Shown: in pieces, positions 18,044 through 25,894 of the stretch | Position numbering within the stretch: position 1 is the first letter of the stretch | Layout of the letters: every line of letters begins with the position of its first letter | From: an uncultured Carboxylicivirga sp. | GTDB lineage: Bacteria; Bacteroidota; Bacteroidia; Bacteroidales; Marinilabiliaceae | Assembly (NCBI RefSeq): GCF_963674565.1 | Contig: NZ_OY771430.1 | Span: forward strand, 3,224,001-3,288,000 | DNA length: 64,000 bases | Direction of reading: 5' to 3' | The notes under the pieces: generated by a model | What the model was told of the DNA's origin: nothing | The model's input: the letters and a program-made list of their open reading frames with translations, nothing else | Database searches by the model: none | Program-made: the position numbers and the translations under genes

Positions 18044-19561
18044 ATGAAAATAGTTCTTATCATCACATTAAGTCTAGTCTCTTTAATTGCAACCAGTCAA
18101 TCAAAAGAGTTGAAGAAAGCTGATGGCTACTTTAATAAATTCAATTATAAAAGTGCCATTAAAGAATACAATGCCATACTTAAAACTGGCAAGCATACTT
18201 ATTATAGCACTTTACAAATTGCAAAATCGTACAGCAAATTAGGAGAAAGCCAAAAGGCAGTAGAATATTTTAAAAAAGTGATCGATTATCCTGAATTTGA
18301 TTACAACAATTACTTCCTGCTTGCACGCGAACTTCAAAAAGAACGTCAGTACGATGAAGCAGAGATTTATCTTGAGAAGTATTATGCACAGAATAATAGC
18401 GCAAATCATCATGCGATTAGCGACCTAAAAACATATATCGAAACACTCAAAGCTGATTCTTTACGCTATAAGATTGACCACCTGGATTTTAATAGTAAAT
18501 ATGATGAGTTTGGTCCTACTATTCTTGAAGGTCAGGTTGTTTTTTCATCTAATCGTCCGGCAACAGGAATTACTAAAAATAAAGATATCAGAACAGGTGA
18601 GTCATTTTATAACCTATATGCAATTAAAGAAACAGAATTAAGCAATTCAAAAGAGGTCATACCCTTTAGTAACAATCTTAACTCAAAGTACAATGATGGA
18701 CCCATCAGTTTTGACAGTAACTTCAACACTGCTTATCTGACTCGTAACACGCAAAGTGTTGATAAAAAAGTCAATGTCTTAAATTTGTTTATTGCTTATA
18801 AACATGGTAAAGACTGGTCGAGAAAAGTACAACCAATAAATCTGTTCAGTGGTAATTACAATTTAGCTCATGCTTTTATCGATTCTAAAAATCAACTCAT
18901 TTATTATAGTTCTGACATGCCGGGAGGTTATGGAGGCATGGATTTATATGTGAGTAGAATAAAGGATGGTTTCCTGAGTAAACCCGTTAATCTGGGCCCT
19001 TCAATAAATACGATTGGTAATGAATTGTTTCCTTTCATGGCAGAAGATGGAACACTTACATTTACATCAGATGGTCTGCCAGGGTTAGGAGGATATGATT
19101 TGTTTTTCGCCAAATCTAAAGAGGGTATATTTACAAAAGCCTTTAACATGGGATACCCTGTTAATACTTCAGCTGATGATTTTTGCCTATTTCTTGATAA
19201 TACAAACAGCTTTGGATACTTCTCATCGAATCGTCCAGGAGGAAATGGAGGAGATGATATTTATAGTGTTGTAATCAACGATCCACTTGACTATTGTTTG
19301 ATAAAAGGAGTTGTTACAAACGCAACGGATAATACCCCGATAAAAGACGTTTGGGTTGATATCAGCAACAATAAAGGAGGTTTTAAGACTCGCGTTATTA
19401 CCGATGAAAATGGAGAATTTTCTTACTACTTAAGTAAGAGCACAACTTATACCTTATTGTGTCGCAAAAAATTATTTGAAAACGAGATTAATACAATTTC
19501 ACCAACGATGATGAAATCATCTGATGAAATAAATGTGAATATCGTACTGACTGAAAAATAA
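18044..19561 (+). CDS. TPR/WD40-like propeller/carboxypeptidase-regulatory-domain protein, PorE/SprD-like without OmpA domain
   Basis: 505 residues. A signal peptide of about 20 residues is followed by TPR repeats (about 20-120), a PD40/WD40-like beta-propeller (about 150-415, with repeated SSNRPG, YYSSDMPGGYGG and FTSDGLPGLGGYDLFFA blades), and a carboxypeptidase regulatory-like domain (about 420-505, IKGVVTNATDNTPI). PorE and SprD-type T9SS proteins continue into a C-terminal OmpA peptidoglycan-binding domain; this one stops after the regulatory-like domain, 4 bp before the end of a convergent MFS gene, so no lost OmpA fragment remains downstream. Start is 2 bp after the PorP/SprF stop, indicating one operon. 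No lipobox Cys is seen, so it is probably periplasmic and attached to its partners. Confidence 0.85.
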   Translation: MKIVLIITLSLVSLIATSQSKELKKADGYFNKFNYKSAIKEYNAILKTGKHTYYSTLQIAKSYSKLGESQKAVEYFKKVIDYPEFDYNNYFLLARELQKERQYDEAEIYLEKYYAQNNSANHHAISDLKTYIETLKADSLRYKIDHLDFNSKYDEFGPTILEGQVVFSSNRPATGITKNKDIRTGESFYNLYAIKETELSNSKEVIPFSNNLNSKYNDGPISFDSNFNTAYLTRNTQSVDKKVNVLNLFIAYKHGKDWSRKVQPINLFSGNYNLAHAFIDSKNQLIYYSSDMPGGYGGMDLYVSRIKDGFLSKPVNLGPSINTIGNELFPFMAEDGTLTFTSDGLPGLGGYDLFFAKSKEGIFTKAFNMGYPVNTSADDFCLFLDNTNSFGYFSSNRPGGNGGDDIYSVVINDPLDYCLIKGVVTNATDNTPIKDVWVDISNNKGGFKTRVITDENGEFSYYLSKSTTYTLLCRKKLFENEINTISPTMMKSSDEINVNIVLTEK

Positions 19562-19565
19562 ATTG

Positions 19566-20723
19566 TTATTGCTTTTTGGGAATACGAAATGAAAATGGTA
19601 TGGCCAGAAATGCAAATAATCCAACAATGTGATAGGTTGTTTCAAGTGTAAAAATATCACCTAAAACACCAACAATCATAACCATAGTAGCACCAATTAA
19701 AAAGGTGGATGTCATAAATACGGCATTCACAAAATTATGATGCTCTGTTTTATATTCATTTACAATAGCCAGAAATACGGGTCCTGTTGCAAATAAAAAC
19801 AAACCACACAAAACCAAAAACACCATCTGCAATACACCTGTAGTATATAAAAACCCAAAGAATAAAACAGGTGCTGCAGAGGTAGCAATAATCATCATAC
19901 TTCTGCGCCCGATTTTATCAGAAATTGTTCCGGCAAACATAGTTCCGACCACTCCGGCAGCCTGTAAAATAGACAATGAAATACCTGCCCATATTTTGGA
20001 ATCACCGTGTCCGGTAATATAAACAGGCAGATAAAAAGTTAAGGCCGACTTCATGGCTGCCCTGAAAAATAGTATTAAGGCAATGGTAGAAATTAAAGGC
20101 AAAAACTTTCGGAATACTTTCAGGTACTCCATACTCGAATTGGTTTGAATACTTTCGGCAATGGAGATACGTCGTAATCTGAAAAAAAGCATAACAGATG
20201 CCAGTATTCCGGTTGGGATGAAGTAAGTGATCCCTTTTAAACCCCATAATTCAATTGCTCCCACAACAGCGATTGGGCCAACTGATCGGGCCAGCTCACC
20301 TCCTACCATGTAAAAGCTCATGCCCATACCTATTCTGCTACCTGACACTTTACGCATCATAACAGGTGACGGAACATGAAAAAAGGAACTACTGATTCCG
20401 CTGATTAATACTAATAAAACAAGGAAAATTTTATGAGGAGCCACTGCCATTAAACTCATAGAAACAGCTGTTACGGCTGGAGTAAAAATGACAAAGTACC
20501 TCGATTTTGTTCTTTCAGCTAAAATTCCGACAAATGGATTAAATAATGTTGGTAAACGCTGAACAACAGACAGAATACCTGCAAATGTCAGACTAATTCC
20601 CATACTTTCTCTTAAATAAGGCAGTAAAGGAGCCAAAAAGGCAGTGTAAACATCATGAAAGAAATGGGCAAGGCTAAGTAATAAAACTTTGCCCGTTTCA
20701 AATTTTCCTTTGTGATTATCCAC
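19566..20723 (-). CDS. MFS transporter, fosmidomycin-resistance (Fsr)-like
   Basis: 385 residues with about 12 TM helices and no signal peptide. The N-terminus (SLAHFFHDVYTAFLAPLLPYL-type) and the loop AERTKSRY after TM2 resemble Fsr-like drug or metabolite exporters; the substrate cannot be told. GTG start (positions 20723-20721) overlaps the TAG stop of the upstream CE2-like esterase by one base (TAGTG), so translation is probably coupled. The pairing with a sugar-ester esterase could mean transport of a released product rather than drug efflux; that is inference. It ends 4 bp from the convergent PorE-like gene with no visible terminator. Confidence 0.85.
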   Translation of the reverse strand: MDNHKGKFETGKVLLLSLAHFFHDVYTAFLAPLLPYLRESMGISLTFAGILSVVQRLPTLFNPFVGILAERTKSRYFVIFTPAVTAVSMSLMAVAPHKIFLVLLVLISGISSSFFHVPSPVMMRKVSGSRIGMGMSFYMVGGELARSVGPIAVVGAIELWGLKGITYFIPTGILASVMLFFRLRRISIAESIQTNSSMEYLKVFRKFLPLISTIALILFFRAAMKSALTFYLPVYITGHGDSKIWAGISLSILQAAGVVGTMFAGTISDKIGRRSMMIIATSAAPVLFFGFLYTTGVLQMVFLVLCGLFLFATGPVFLAIVNEYKTEHHNFVNAVFMTSTFLIGATMVMIVGVLGDIFTLETTYHIVGLFAFLAIPFSFRIPKKQ

Positions 20724-21823
20724 TAATTTTTATTTAAAATTTCATCATTTATAAATTCAACCAACTGATCTGCCATATCAAAGTCATGGAATACAGTTGG
20801 ATGAGCTGGATGACCATTGTGAGGGAAAAACATCAAATGCAACTTCTCGTCGCCTTTCTTCTGAAGTTTCTTTACCGACTCTTCAACATATCCCGGCCAT
20901 GCACTTCCATCTCTGGTTGCATCCATACTACCTAACGAACAAATTATTTCGGCATTTGGATATTCTTTACGTACCGATTTTACAAATTCCATGTGAGCCT
21001 TGATGATTGTTTTAGCATCAGGTTTTGTGCCATCAAAACGAATTTTGAACTGTTCATGTTCAGGCTTTTCAACCAACCAACTATCGTTTTGAAACAAATT
21101 TACTACAACAATATCGGGAGTCCATTGAGTAAAATCCCATTTACTTGTTTCATCAAATGGATTGGTACGGTTATAAATCTCAGGCATAATGTAGGCATCC
21201 CAACTTACCAGAATTCCAATACCACTCAAAGAAATGCTTCGGTGTTCGGCATTTAATTTTCTGCTGGCAATGGATGCATACGACAGGTAATGATTTTTAA
21301 ATCTAGGATTTCCATTCTGACGGCCATAATCACTTAGGTCTTCATTACCCATTCCGGAAGTAATGGAATTGCCGTAAAACTCAATCTTTAATTTTTTATC
21401 TGAATTTACAGGCATTGGCTTGATTTCACCGTTAACCTTAAATCCTTTAAATGCTGTAGATCCTTCCCAGGGTTCAGTTCGCTTTGTCATTTTGGCAATA
21501 TGTTTACCCTCTGGCAAACCATGAACCAACTGATAATATTTCGATCCTTTTTCACAGTCAATCAGGATAGGAAATTCTTCATGCCCATCGATAATGACCT
21601 GAAAAAAATTATCGCCCTTCTCATCATCCAACGTCACACCTAACTCAGTTCCTGTAAAATTTATACTAACGGCTGATCCAGCCCAATATAATACAGGAAA
21701 ATCTTCCTCACTCACACCAATCCGCCCTTCAAACACCTCCTGTTGAGATAATGAATCAGAATAATTTTGTCCGTTGACAACAAAACAAACAAATGATAAT
21801 AAGAATATTGAAAGTGCACGCAT
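20723..21823 (-). CDS. CE2-like SGNH/GDSL carbohydrate esterase (secreted)
   Basis: 366 residues. A signal peptide (cleavage near VNGQ, about residue 19) is followed by an N-terminal jelly-roll (about 25-145) and an SGNH hydrolase domain (about 145-366). Motifs seen: FYGNSITSGMGNED (nucleophile Ser), a block around SLSGIGILVSW, and VNLFQNDSW. The final His block reads FPHNGHPAHP with Asn where many SGNH enzymes carry Asp; Ser-His dyads are known in CE2 esterases. The likely activity is deacetylation of plant or other polysaccharides. It overlaps the MFS gene by one base. A terminator for the upstream gene pair sits at 21843-21874, just before this gene, so it needs its own promoter or readthrough. 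Confidence 0.85.
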   Translation of the reverse strand: MRALSIFLLSFVCFVVNGQNYSDSLSQQEVFEGRIGVSEEDFPVLYWAGSAVSINFTGTELGVTLDDEKGDNFFQVIIDGHEEFPILIDCEKGSKYYQLVHGLPEGKHIAKMTKRTEPWEGSTAFKGFKVNGEIKPMPVNSDKKLKIEFYGNSITSGMGNEDLSDYGRQNGNPRFKNHYLSYASIASRKLNAEHRSISLSGIGILVSWDAYIMPEIYNRTNPFDETSKWDFTQWTPDIVVVNLFQNDSWLVEKPEHEQFKIRFDGTKPDAKTIIKAHMEFVKSVRKEYPNAEIICSLGSMDATRDGSAWPGYVEESVKKLQKKGDEKLHLMFFPHNGHPAHPTVFHDFDMADQLVEFINDEILNKN

Positions 21824-21842
21824 AATAAAGTTTTAGGATTAT

Positions 21843-21874
21843 AAAAAAAAGTCCTGAACCGAATGGCTCAGGAC
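21843..21874 (-). terminator. Intrinsic terminator after DUF3127 gene
   Basis: On the minus strand, stem GTCCTGAGCC/GGTTCAGGAC followed by eight Ts, 11 bases past the DUF3127 stop codon. Confidence 0.85.
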
Positions 21875-21885
21875 AGAATATTATC

Positions 21886-22260
21886 TTAGAATGGTAAATC
21901 TTCATCTGGACCTGCTGGCGGTATTTCAGCTTCTGAAAAACTTGGTGCAGGAGCATCAGGAGGTAACATACCATCTTCCTTTTCAATTCTCCATGCTTCC
22001 AGATTAGAAAAATAATTAACCCGGCCGTCTTTTTCCCATTTTCGTCCTCTGATATTGAAGCTAACTTTAATTTTATCTCCCAATTGAAGCGGATCAAGCA
22101 AGCTACATTTATCTTGTGTCAACTGAAACTTAATAAAATCGTTCCAATCTGCATTACGCTCATTCACAACTTCAATAACGAACTCACGCTTCTTGAAGCT
22201 GGCACTAATATCTACGGTATCGTCTTTAACAATTAAATTACCTGAAATCTCAAAATTCAT
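21886..22260 (-). CDS. DUF3127 protein with SSB-like acidic C-terminal tip
   Basis: 124 residues, cytoplasmic. The body (about 1-95; KKREFVIEV, WNDFIKFQLTQDK, KIKVSFNIRGRKWE) matches DUF3127, small proteins with a probable OB-like beta barrel often annotated near nucleic-acid functions. A Pro/Ala-rich linker (about 97-117) leads to a terminal PDEDLPF. That layout, OB-like domain, disordered linker and acidic tip ending in aromatic Phe, is what SSB uses to recruit repair enzymes (E. coli tip DDDIPF). A role as a single-strand-binding or SSB-interactome protein is inferred. It lies 21 bp after the cyclophilin gene and ends at a strong terminator. Confidence 0.8.
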   Translation of the reverse strand: MNFEISGNLIVKDDTVDISASFKKREFVIEVVNERNADWNDFIKFQLTQDKCSLLDPLQLGDKIKVSFNIRGRKWEKDGRVNYFSNLEAWRIEKEDGMLPPDAPAPSFSEAEIPPAGPDEDLPF

Positions 22261-22281
22261 GTTTCTTCTATCTTTTTTAAA

Positions 22282-22716
22282 CTACTCGTTAACTACCACC
22301 TTAAGAATTTTATCTCCCTGGCGGATATCATCAATAACATCTAAACCTTCAACCACTTTACCAAAACAGGTATGCTGACGATCCAAATGCTGAGTATTTT
22401 CTCTATTATGACAGATAAAAAATTGTGATCCTCCTGTATTACGACCAGCATGAGCCATTGAAAGCACGCCTTTGTCGTGGTATTGATTATCTCCGGTTAA
22501 TTCACAATCTATTGAATAACCAGGTCCACCTGCTCCAGTACCATCAGGACAACCTCCCTGAATAACAAAATCAGGAATAACCCTGTGAAAATTCAAACCG
22601 TCATAAAATCCAGACTGTGCTAACTTCACAAAATTATCAACGGTATTTGGGGCATCTTTTTCGTAGAACTCTACTTTCATAATGCCTTTTTCAGTATGTA
22701 TCTCTGCTGTTCTCAT
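22282..22716 (-). CDS. Cyclophilin-type peptidyl-prolyl cis-trans isomerase
   Basis: 144 residues, no signal peptide, so a cytoplasmic PpiB-like prolyl isomerase. It carries the cyclophilin signature: FHRVIPDFVIQGG (catalytic Arg), GGSQFFI, and the loop HLDRQHTCFGKVVEG. Length is slightly short for PpiB (about 164) but all core motifs are present. It is first gene of a two-gene unit with DUF3127. Confidence 0.93.
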   Translation of the reverse strand: MRTAEIHTEKGIMKVEFYEKDAPNTVDNFVKLAQSGFYDGLNFHRVIPDFVIQGGCPDGTGAGGPGYSIDCELTGDNQYHDKGVLSMAHAGRNTGGSQFFICHNRENTQHLDRQHTCFGKVVEGLDVIDDIRQGDKILKVVVNE

Positions 22717-23034
22717 TATATAATTATTTGAAACAAAAATACGATAAATAGTTGAAGGTTCACAATTAATTACTCATCAAACCATATAGATATAAACTCG
22801 TTCTTTTCTCTAAAAACTTAATAAGATTGCGCTTTAATCAGACATAGATTCAATAAAAAATTCTTTTTCGATACACGTGTTCGCTTTCGCACACCAATTT
22901 GTTTCAAATTCGCACGATATTTAAAGACTTAAATATCTTTTACTAATTCTATTGCGTTGTTTTTCTTGTATTTACAATTTTTGGCATGCCAATTGATTTA
23001 ATTCATACAGTTACAAACAATAAAAAATAAAGTC
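22717..23034. other. Divergent intergenic region between cyclophilin and repeat-protein genes
   Basis: 318 bp, AT-rich. On the minus strand it holds a good promoter for the cyclophilin operon: CAA (TTG) at 22763-22765, 21-base spacer, CAAAAATA (TATTTTTG) at 22734-22741. Towards 23035 there is a TACAATTTTTGG stretch near 22971 but no clean plus-strand promoter. The long leader before 23035 may carry regulation; no riboswitch is recognised. Confidence 0.5.
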
Positions 23035-23601
23035 ATGAAAACCTTAAGAACAAAACAAACAGTAAAATTAGTAAGTGTTATCACTCTTTCTTTAATCGTA
23101 TTCGGAACTTCTCTTATTGCTCAACCAACATTTCTGTCGAATGAGGATTTTACAGAAAATGATATTCAAGTGGAAGAATGGATGACAGATTATGAAACTT
23201 TCAATCCTACCTTTAATGATGAAATGTTTACCGAAGAACCTTTGCCAATTCAATCATGGATGTTAAATGCTGATGAAATGATTACCGTATTGGATGAAAG
23301 CTTCAACGAAAGTCCAATGCCAATTGAAGAATGGATGGTAAATTACAACGAGTTTACAGGACAGATTGAAGAACCTATGATAGCAGTTGAGGATTGGATG
23401 GTTGATTACGATGTATTCAATGAAAAATGTTTCAATATTGAACAGTTGGTAGCTGAACAAACTGAAGAACCAATTGCCATCGAAGCATGGATGACAAATC
23501 TGGAAGCCTTCAATGAAAAAAATTCAAATTTCATTCCATCAATCGAAACAATCAACTTTGAATCAGAACCCTTATTAATGGCTCTTCATGATGTTAACTA
23601 A
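23035..23601 (+). CDS. Secreted small protein with five Trp-Met repeats, unknown function
   Basis: 188 residues. The signal peptide ends near LIAQ (about residue 31). The mature part is acidic and built of five imperfect units of about 22-32 residues with the core E-E-P-(L/M/I)-x-(I/V)-E-x-W-M-x-(N/D)-(Y)-x-x-F-N: seen as IQVEEWMTDY, PLPIQSWMLN, PMPIEEWMVNY, MIAVEDWMVDY and PIAIEAWMTNL. A sixth, partial unit lacks the Trp. There is no lipobox, sorting domain or catalytic motif, and one Cys. I do not recognise a characterised family. Monocistronic, with a 318-bp leader region and a terminator at 23642. The amphipathic repeats suggest a binding or scaffolding role outside the cytoplasm. Confidence 0.8.
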   Translation: MKTLRTKQTVKLVSVITLSLIVFGTSLIAQPTFLSNEDFTENDIQVEEWMTDYETFNPTFNDEMFTEEPLPIQSWMLNADEMITVLDESFNESPMPIEEWMVNYNEFTGQIEEPMIAVEDWMVDYDVFNEKCFNIEQLVAEQTEEPIAIEAWMTNLEAFNEKNSNFIPSIETINFESEPLLMALHDVN

Positions 23602-23641
23602 TCATGACATAAGGTTTCTGACAACAAATATATTTCCCGGA

Positions 23642-23668
23642 GGCTGGCTCATTGAGTCAGCCTTTTTT
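23642..23668 (+). terminator. Intrinsic terminator after Trp-Met repeat gene
   Basis: GGCTGGCTC-ATT-GAGTCAGCC stem-loop plus six Ts. Sequence is strikingly like the pnp terminator at 49924-49952. Confidence 0.88.
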
Positions 23669-23867
23669 GATGCTTTTTATTGCTGACTAAATTAAAATTT
23701 ATTACTTCGTAGTAAAGAAATCATCATGAATATTCTACTATCATACCGTTCACTAGATAAGTCTGGCAAGGGCTTGTATGAATGCTGGATCTGTTAACTT
23801 CTGCAACGGTCACAGCTATGATAATATTATTGAAAAGTACTTTATTTCGACACTAATTAATCTCAAT

Positions 23868-25148
23868 ATGCACAAAATAATAATTGCAATTATTCTTTCA
23901 ACTGTTTTTGTAAGCAGTTGCATTACAAAACCTCGTTCTCTAGATGAACTTCTGAGTTCTGACTACATAGTGAGCTGCGATTCTATTCTGGCCGACACAA
24001 CTGCTTTTAACGAGGCATATTTAATAAAATTTAAGCAACCCGTTGATCACAACGATCCTGGACAGGGAACTTTCACCCAAAGAATCTGGCTATCACACTA
24101 TAGTGCTGATGCTCCCACAGTAATCGTTACGGAAGGATATTCAGCTTCCAGAAATTACACCACTGAACTGGCCAAAATTCTAAAGACAAATCAGATCATT
24201 GTTGAACATCGATATTTCGACGATTCGAAACCTGAAACAACAGATTGGCAATACCTCAATATAGAACAAGCCGCAAAGGATCATCACAGGATTATTGAGT
24301 TTTTTAAGGAGTTTTATACGGGCAAATGGATTAGCACAGGAATTAGTAAAGGTGGCCAGACTTCTATTTATCATCGCTCCTACTTTCCTGAAGATGTTGA
24401 CATCAGTGTTCCTTATGTAGCTCCCATCAATCTTGGACGGGAAGAAGATCGCTTATTTAAATTCTTCGATAAGGTTGGCACATCTGAAGACCGACAAAAA
24501 ATTAAAGATTTTCAGCTGGCCGTTTTAAATCATCGTGATGAAATGATGGCAAAGTTCCAGAATTTAGCCACAGATAAAGGCTATACCTATCGCATGGGGA
24601 TGGAAAAAGCCTTTGATTTGGTTGTTATGGAATATCCTTTTTCATTTTGGCAATGGCATGGCAATACCAATGAAATACCTGTAGAATTGGATAATGTTGA
24701 TGTACTTTTTAACCACCTGGCCCAATACAGCGATTTTTCTTATCCGGCGGATCAAATTTGGGCAGGTATTAAACCATTTTTCTATCAGGCATATACAGAG
24801 TTGGGTTATTATGGATACATAACAGGAGACTTAAAACCTCTTTTAAAAGGATTCGATAAGGACACTATCAGCAGTTGCTTATTTGCTCCAGATGGCCAAA
24901 ATCTAAAATTTGACAGTGAAGCGATGCCGAAAGTTATGAGCAGATTAAAGAAATCAAATCCAGAAATACTTGCCATCGTTGGAGGAACTGATCCATGGGG
25001 TGCCACAAGTATAATTACCGACAGTCTTTCAAACACAGTTAAGATTGTTAATGCCAGTGGAAACCATCGAACCAGAATCAACAATTTAAACGAAGTGCAA
25101 AAGAAACAAGCAATTGATCAATTGAAACAATGGTTACAAAATGAATAG
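23868..25148 (+). CDS. S28-family serine peptidase lipoprotein (prolyl tri-/aminopeptidase type)
   Basis: 426 residues. The lipoprotein signal has lipobox VSSC (Cys at about residue 19). The alpha/beta-hydrolase fold shows nucleophile Ser160 in GISKGG, acid Asp in GGTDPWGATS near residue 375, and His in ASGNHRTR near 400, the layout of S28 peptidases (lysosomal Pro-X carboxypeptidase and DPP7 relatives; bacterial members remove tripeptides or Pro-containing peptides). The N-terminal block FKQPVDHNDPGQGTFTQRIW is also family-typical. The ATG at 23868 is preferred; the longer in-frame ATG at 23778 would put 30 non-signal residues ahead of the lipobox. Its likely role is peptide scavenging in the periplasm or at the cell surface. 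Confidence 0.88.
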   Translation: MHKIIIAIILSTVFVSSCITKPRSLDELLSSDYIVSCDSILADTTAFNEAYLIKFKQPVDHNDPGQGTFTQRIWLSHYSADAPTVIVTEGYSASRNYTTELAKILKTNQIIVEHRYFDDSKPETTDWQYLNIEQAAKDHHRIIEFFKEFYTGKWISTGISKGGQTSIYHRSYFPEDVDISVPYVAPINLGREEDRLFKFFDKVGTSEDRQKIKDFQLAVLNHRDEMMAKFQNLATDKGYTYRMGMEKAFDLVVMEYPFSFWQWHGNTNEIPVELDNVDVLFNHLAQYSDFSYPADQIWAGIKPFFYQAYTELGYYGYITGDLKPLLKGFDKDTISSCLFAPDGQNLKFDSEAMPKVMSRLKKSNPEILAIVGGTDPWGATSIITDSLSNTVKIVNASGNHRTRINNLNEVQKKQAIDQLKQWLQNE

Positions 25149-25153
25149 AAAAG

Positions 25154-25182
25154 AAAGAGGCTTCAAATGAAGCCTCTTTTTT
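25154..25182 (+). terminator. Intrinsic terminator after S28 peptidase gene
   Basis: AAAGAGGCTTC/GAAGCCTCTTT stem with loop and T run, also able to act towards the convergent ArsC-like gene. Confidence 0.85.
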
Positions 25183-25228
25183 ACAATTACTACACAGAAA
25201 GTGTTTGGGTTAGGTAGTAATGGATATT

Positions 25229-25600
25229 TTATTGCTGACGGTATTTCATATTCAAATAATTCATCAGACTTGTAACACTTTTATTGCTATTTCCTATAAA
25301 TATCATATTATCTATTAGAAAAATAGGTCTCTTTAAAAAAGTATATTCTCCGATGATATGGGTTCTGATATCTTCCTCCGACATCTCTTTGTGTGCTAAT
25401 CCTTTTTCCCTGTATTTTTTCGACTGCTTGTTAAATATTGCCTCATAACTTCCGGCTTTCTTTGCTAAGCAATCAATAACTTCTTCACTTAAAGGCATCT
25501 CTTTAATATCAACAACCTCTAATCGGCCAAATTCTTTAGCTCCTTTAAGTATCCGTTTACAAGTACTACATGATTTAAGTATATAGGCTTTACCTATCAA
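25229..25600 (-). CDS. ArsC/Spx-family thioredoxin-fold protein
   Basis: 123 residues. The N-terminal thioredoxin-like strand is followed by CSTC (Cys11 and Cys14), in the place of the Spx CxxC or the single ArsC catalytic Cys; then KRPIFLIDN and FIGN as in the family C-terminal half. Arsenate reductase proper has CGTSR plus three Arg; those Arg are not evident here, so a redox or regulatory role is as likely as arsenate reduction. The start is TTG at 25600, supported by a TATCTTTG promoter element at 25629-25636 that would give a leader of about 22 bases. Confidence 0.8.
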   Translation of the reverse strand: MIGKAYILKSCSTCKRILKGAKEFGRLEVVDIKEMPLSEEVIDCLAKKAGSYEAIFNKQSKKYREKGLAHKEMSEEDIRTHIIGEYTFLKRPIFLIDNMIFIGNSNKSVTSLMNYLNMKYRQQ

Positions 25601-25894
25601 GTGGTTAAGTTTATTGGTTAATGGTACCCAAAGATATAAAAAGGCGATGGAGCAATTAAAGTCAAAAAGTGATAATGTTTTGTTCTTTTTATCAACTGTG
25701 AAATTTCATAGATAAACGCAGAAAAAAACCCGTTAACTGTTTTTCTGACACCCTCCAAGCCCTATACTTGATACTAATTGTCTTATCAATATAGGTATTG
25801 AAATTTAATAACTTATTCAGTACAATGTATTAATATCTTCTTTCATTATAAATGTTTACCTTTGGAACGTAATTAAATACGTAAAACAATTAAT
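25601..25894. other. Divergent intergenic region with two promoter elements
   Basis: 294 bp. It holds CAAAGATA (minus-strand TATCTTTG) at 25629-25636 for the ArsC-like gene and TACCTTTG at 25857-25864 for the 25895 gene. Upstream TTG partners are weak for both. No other structure was recognised. Confidence 0.5.

Noticed and set aside
21756..22097. 113-codon minus-strand ORF overlapping DUF3127 and the esterase start
   Set aside because: It is a different frame across two well-supported genes and reads through the terminator at 21843-21874.
22985..23029. 14-codon ORF (MPIDLIHTV...) just before 23035 as a leader peptide
   Set aside because: No attenuator structure or run of regulatory codons accompanies it; it is too short to support.
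25229..25600. Firm call as arsenate reductase
   Set aside because: It carries CSTC and lacks the recognisable arginine triad; Spx-like or other redox roles fit equally, and no ars genes are nearby.
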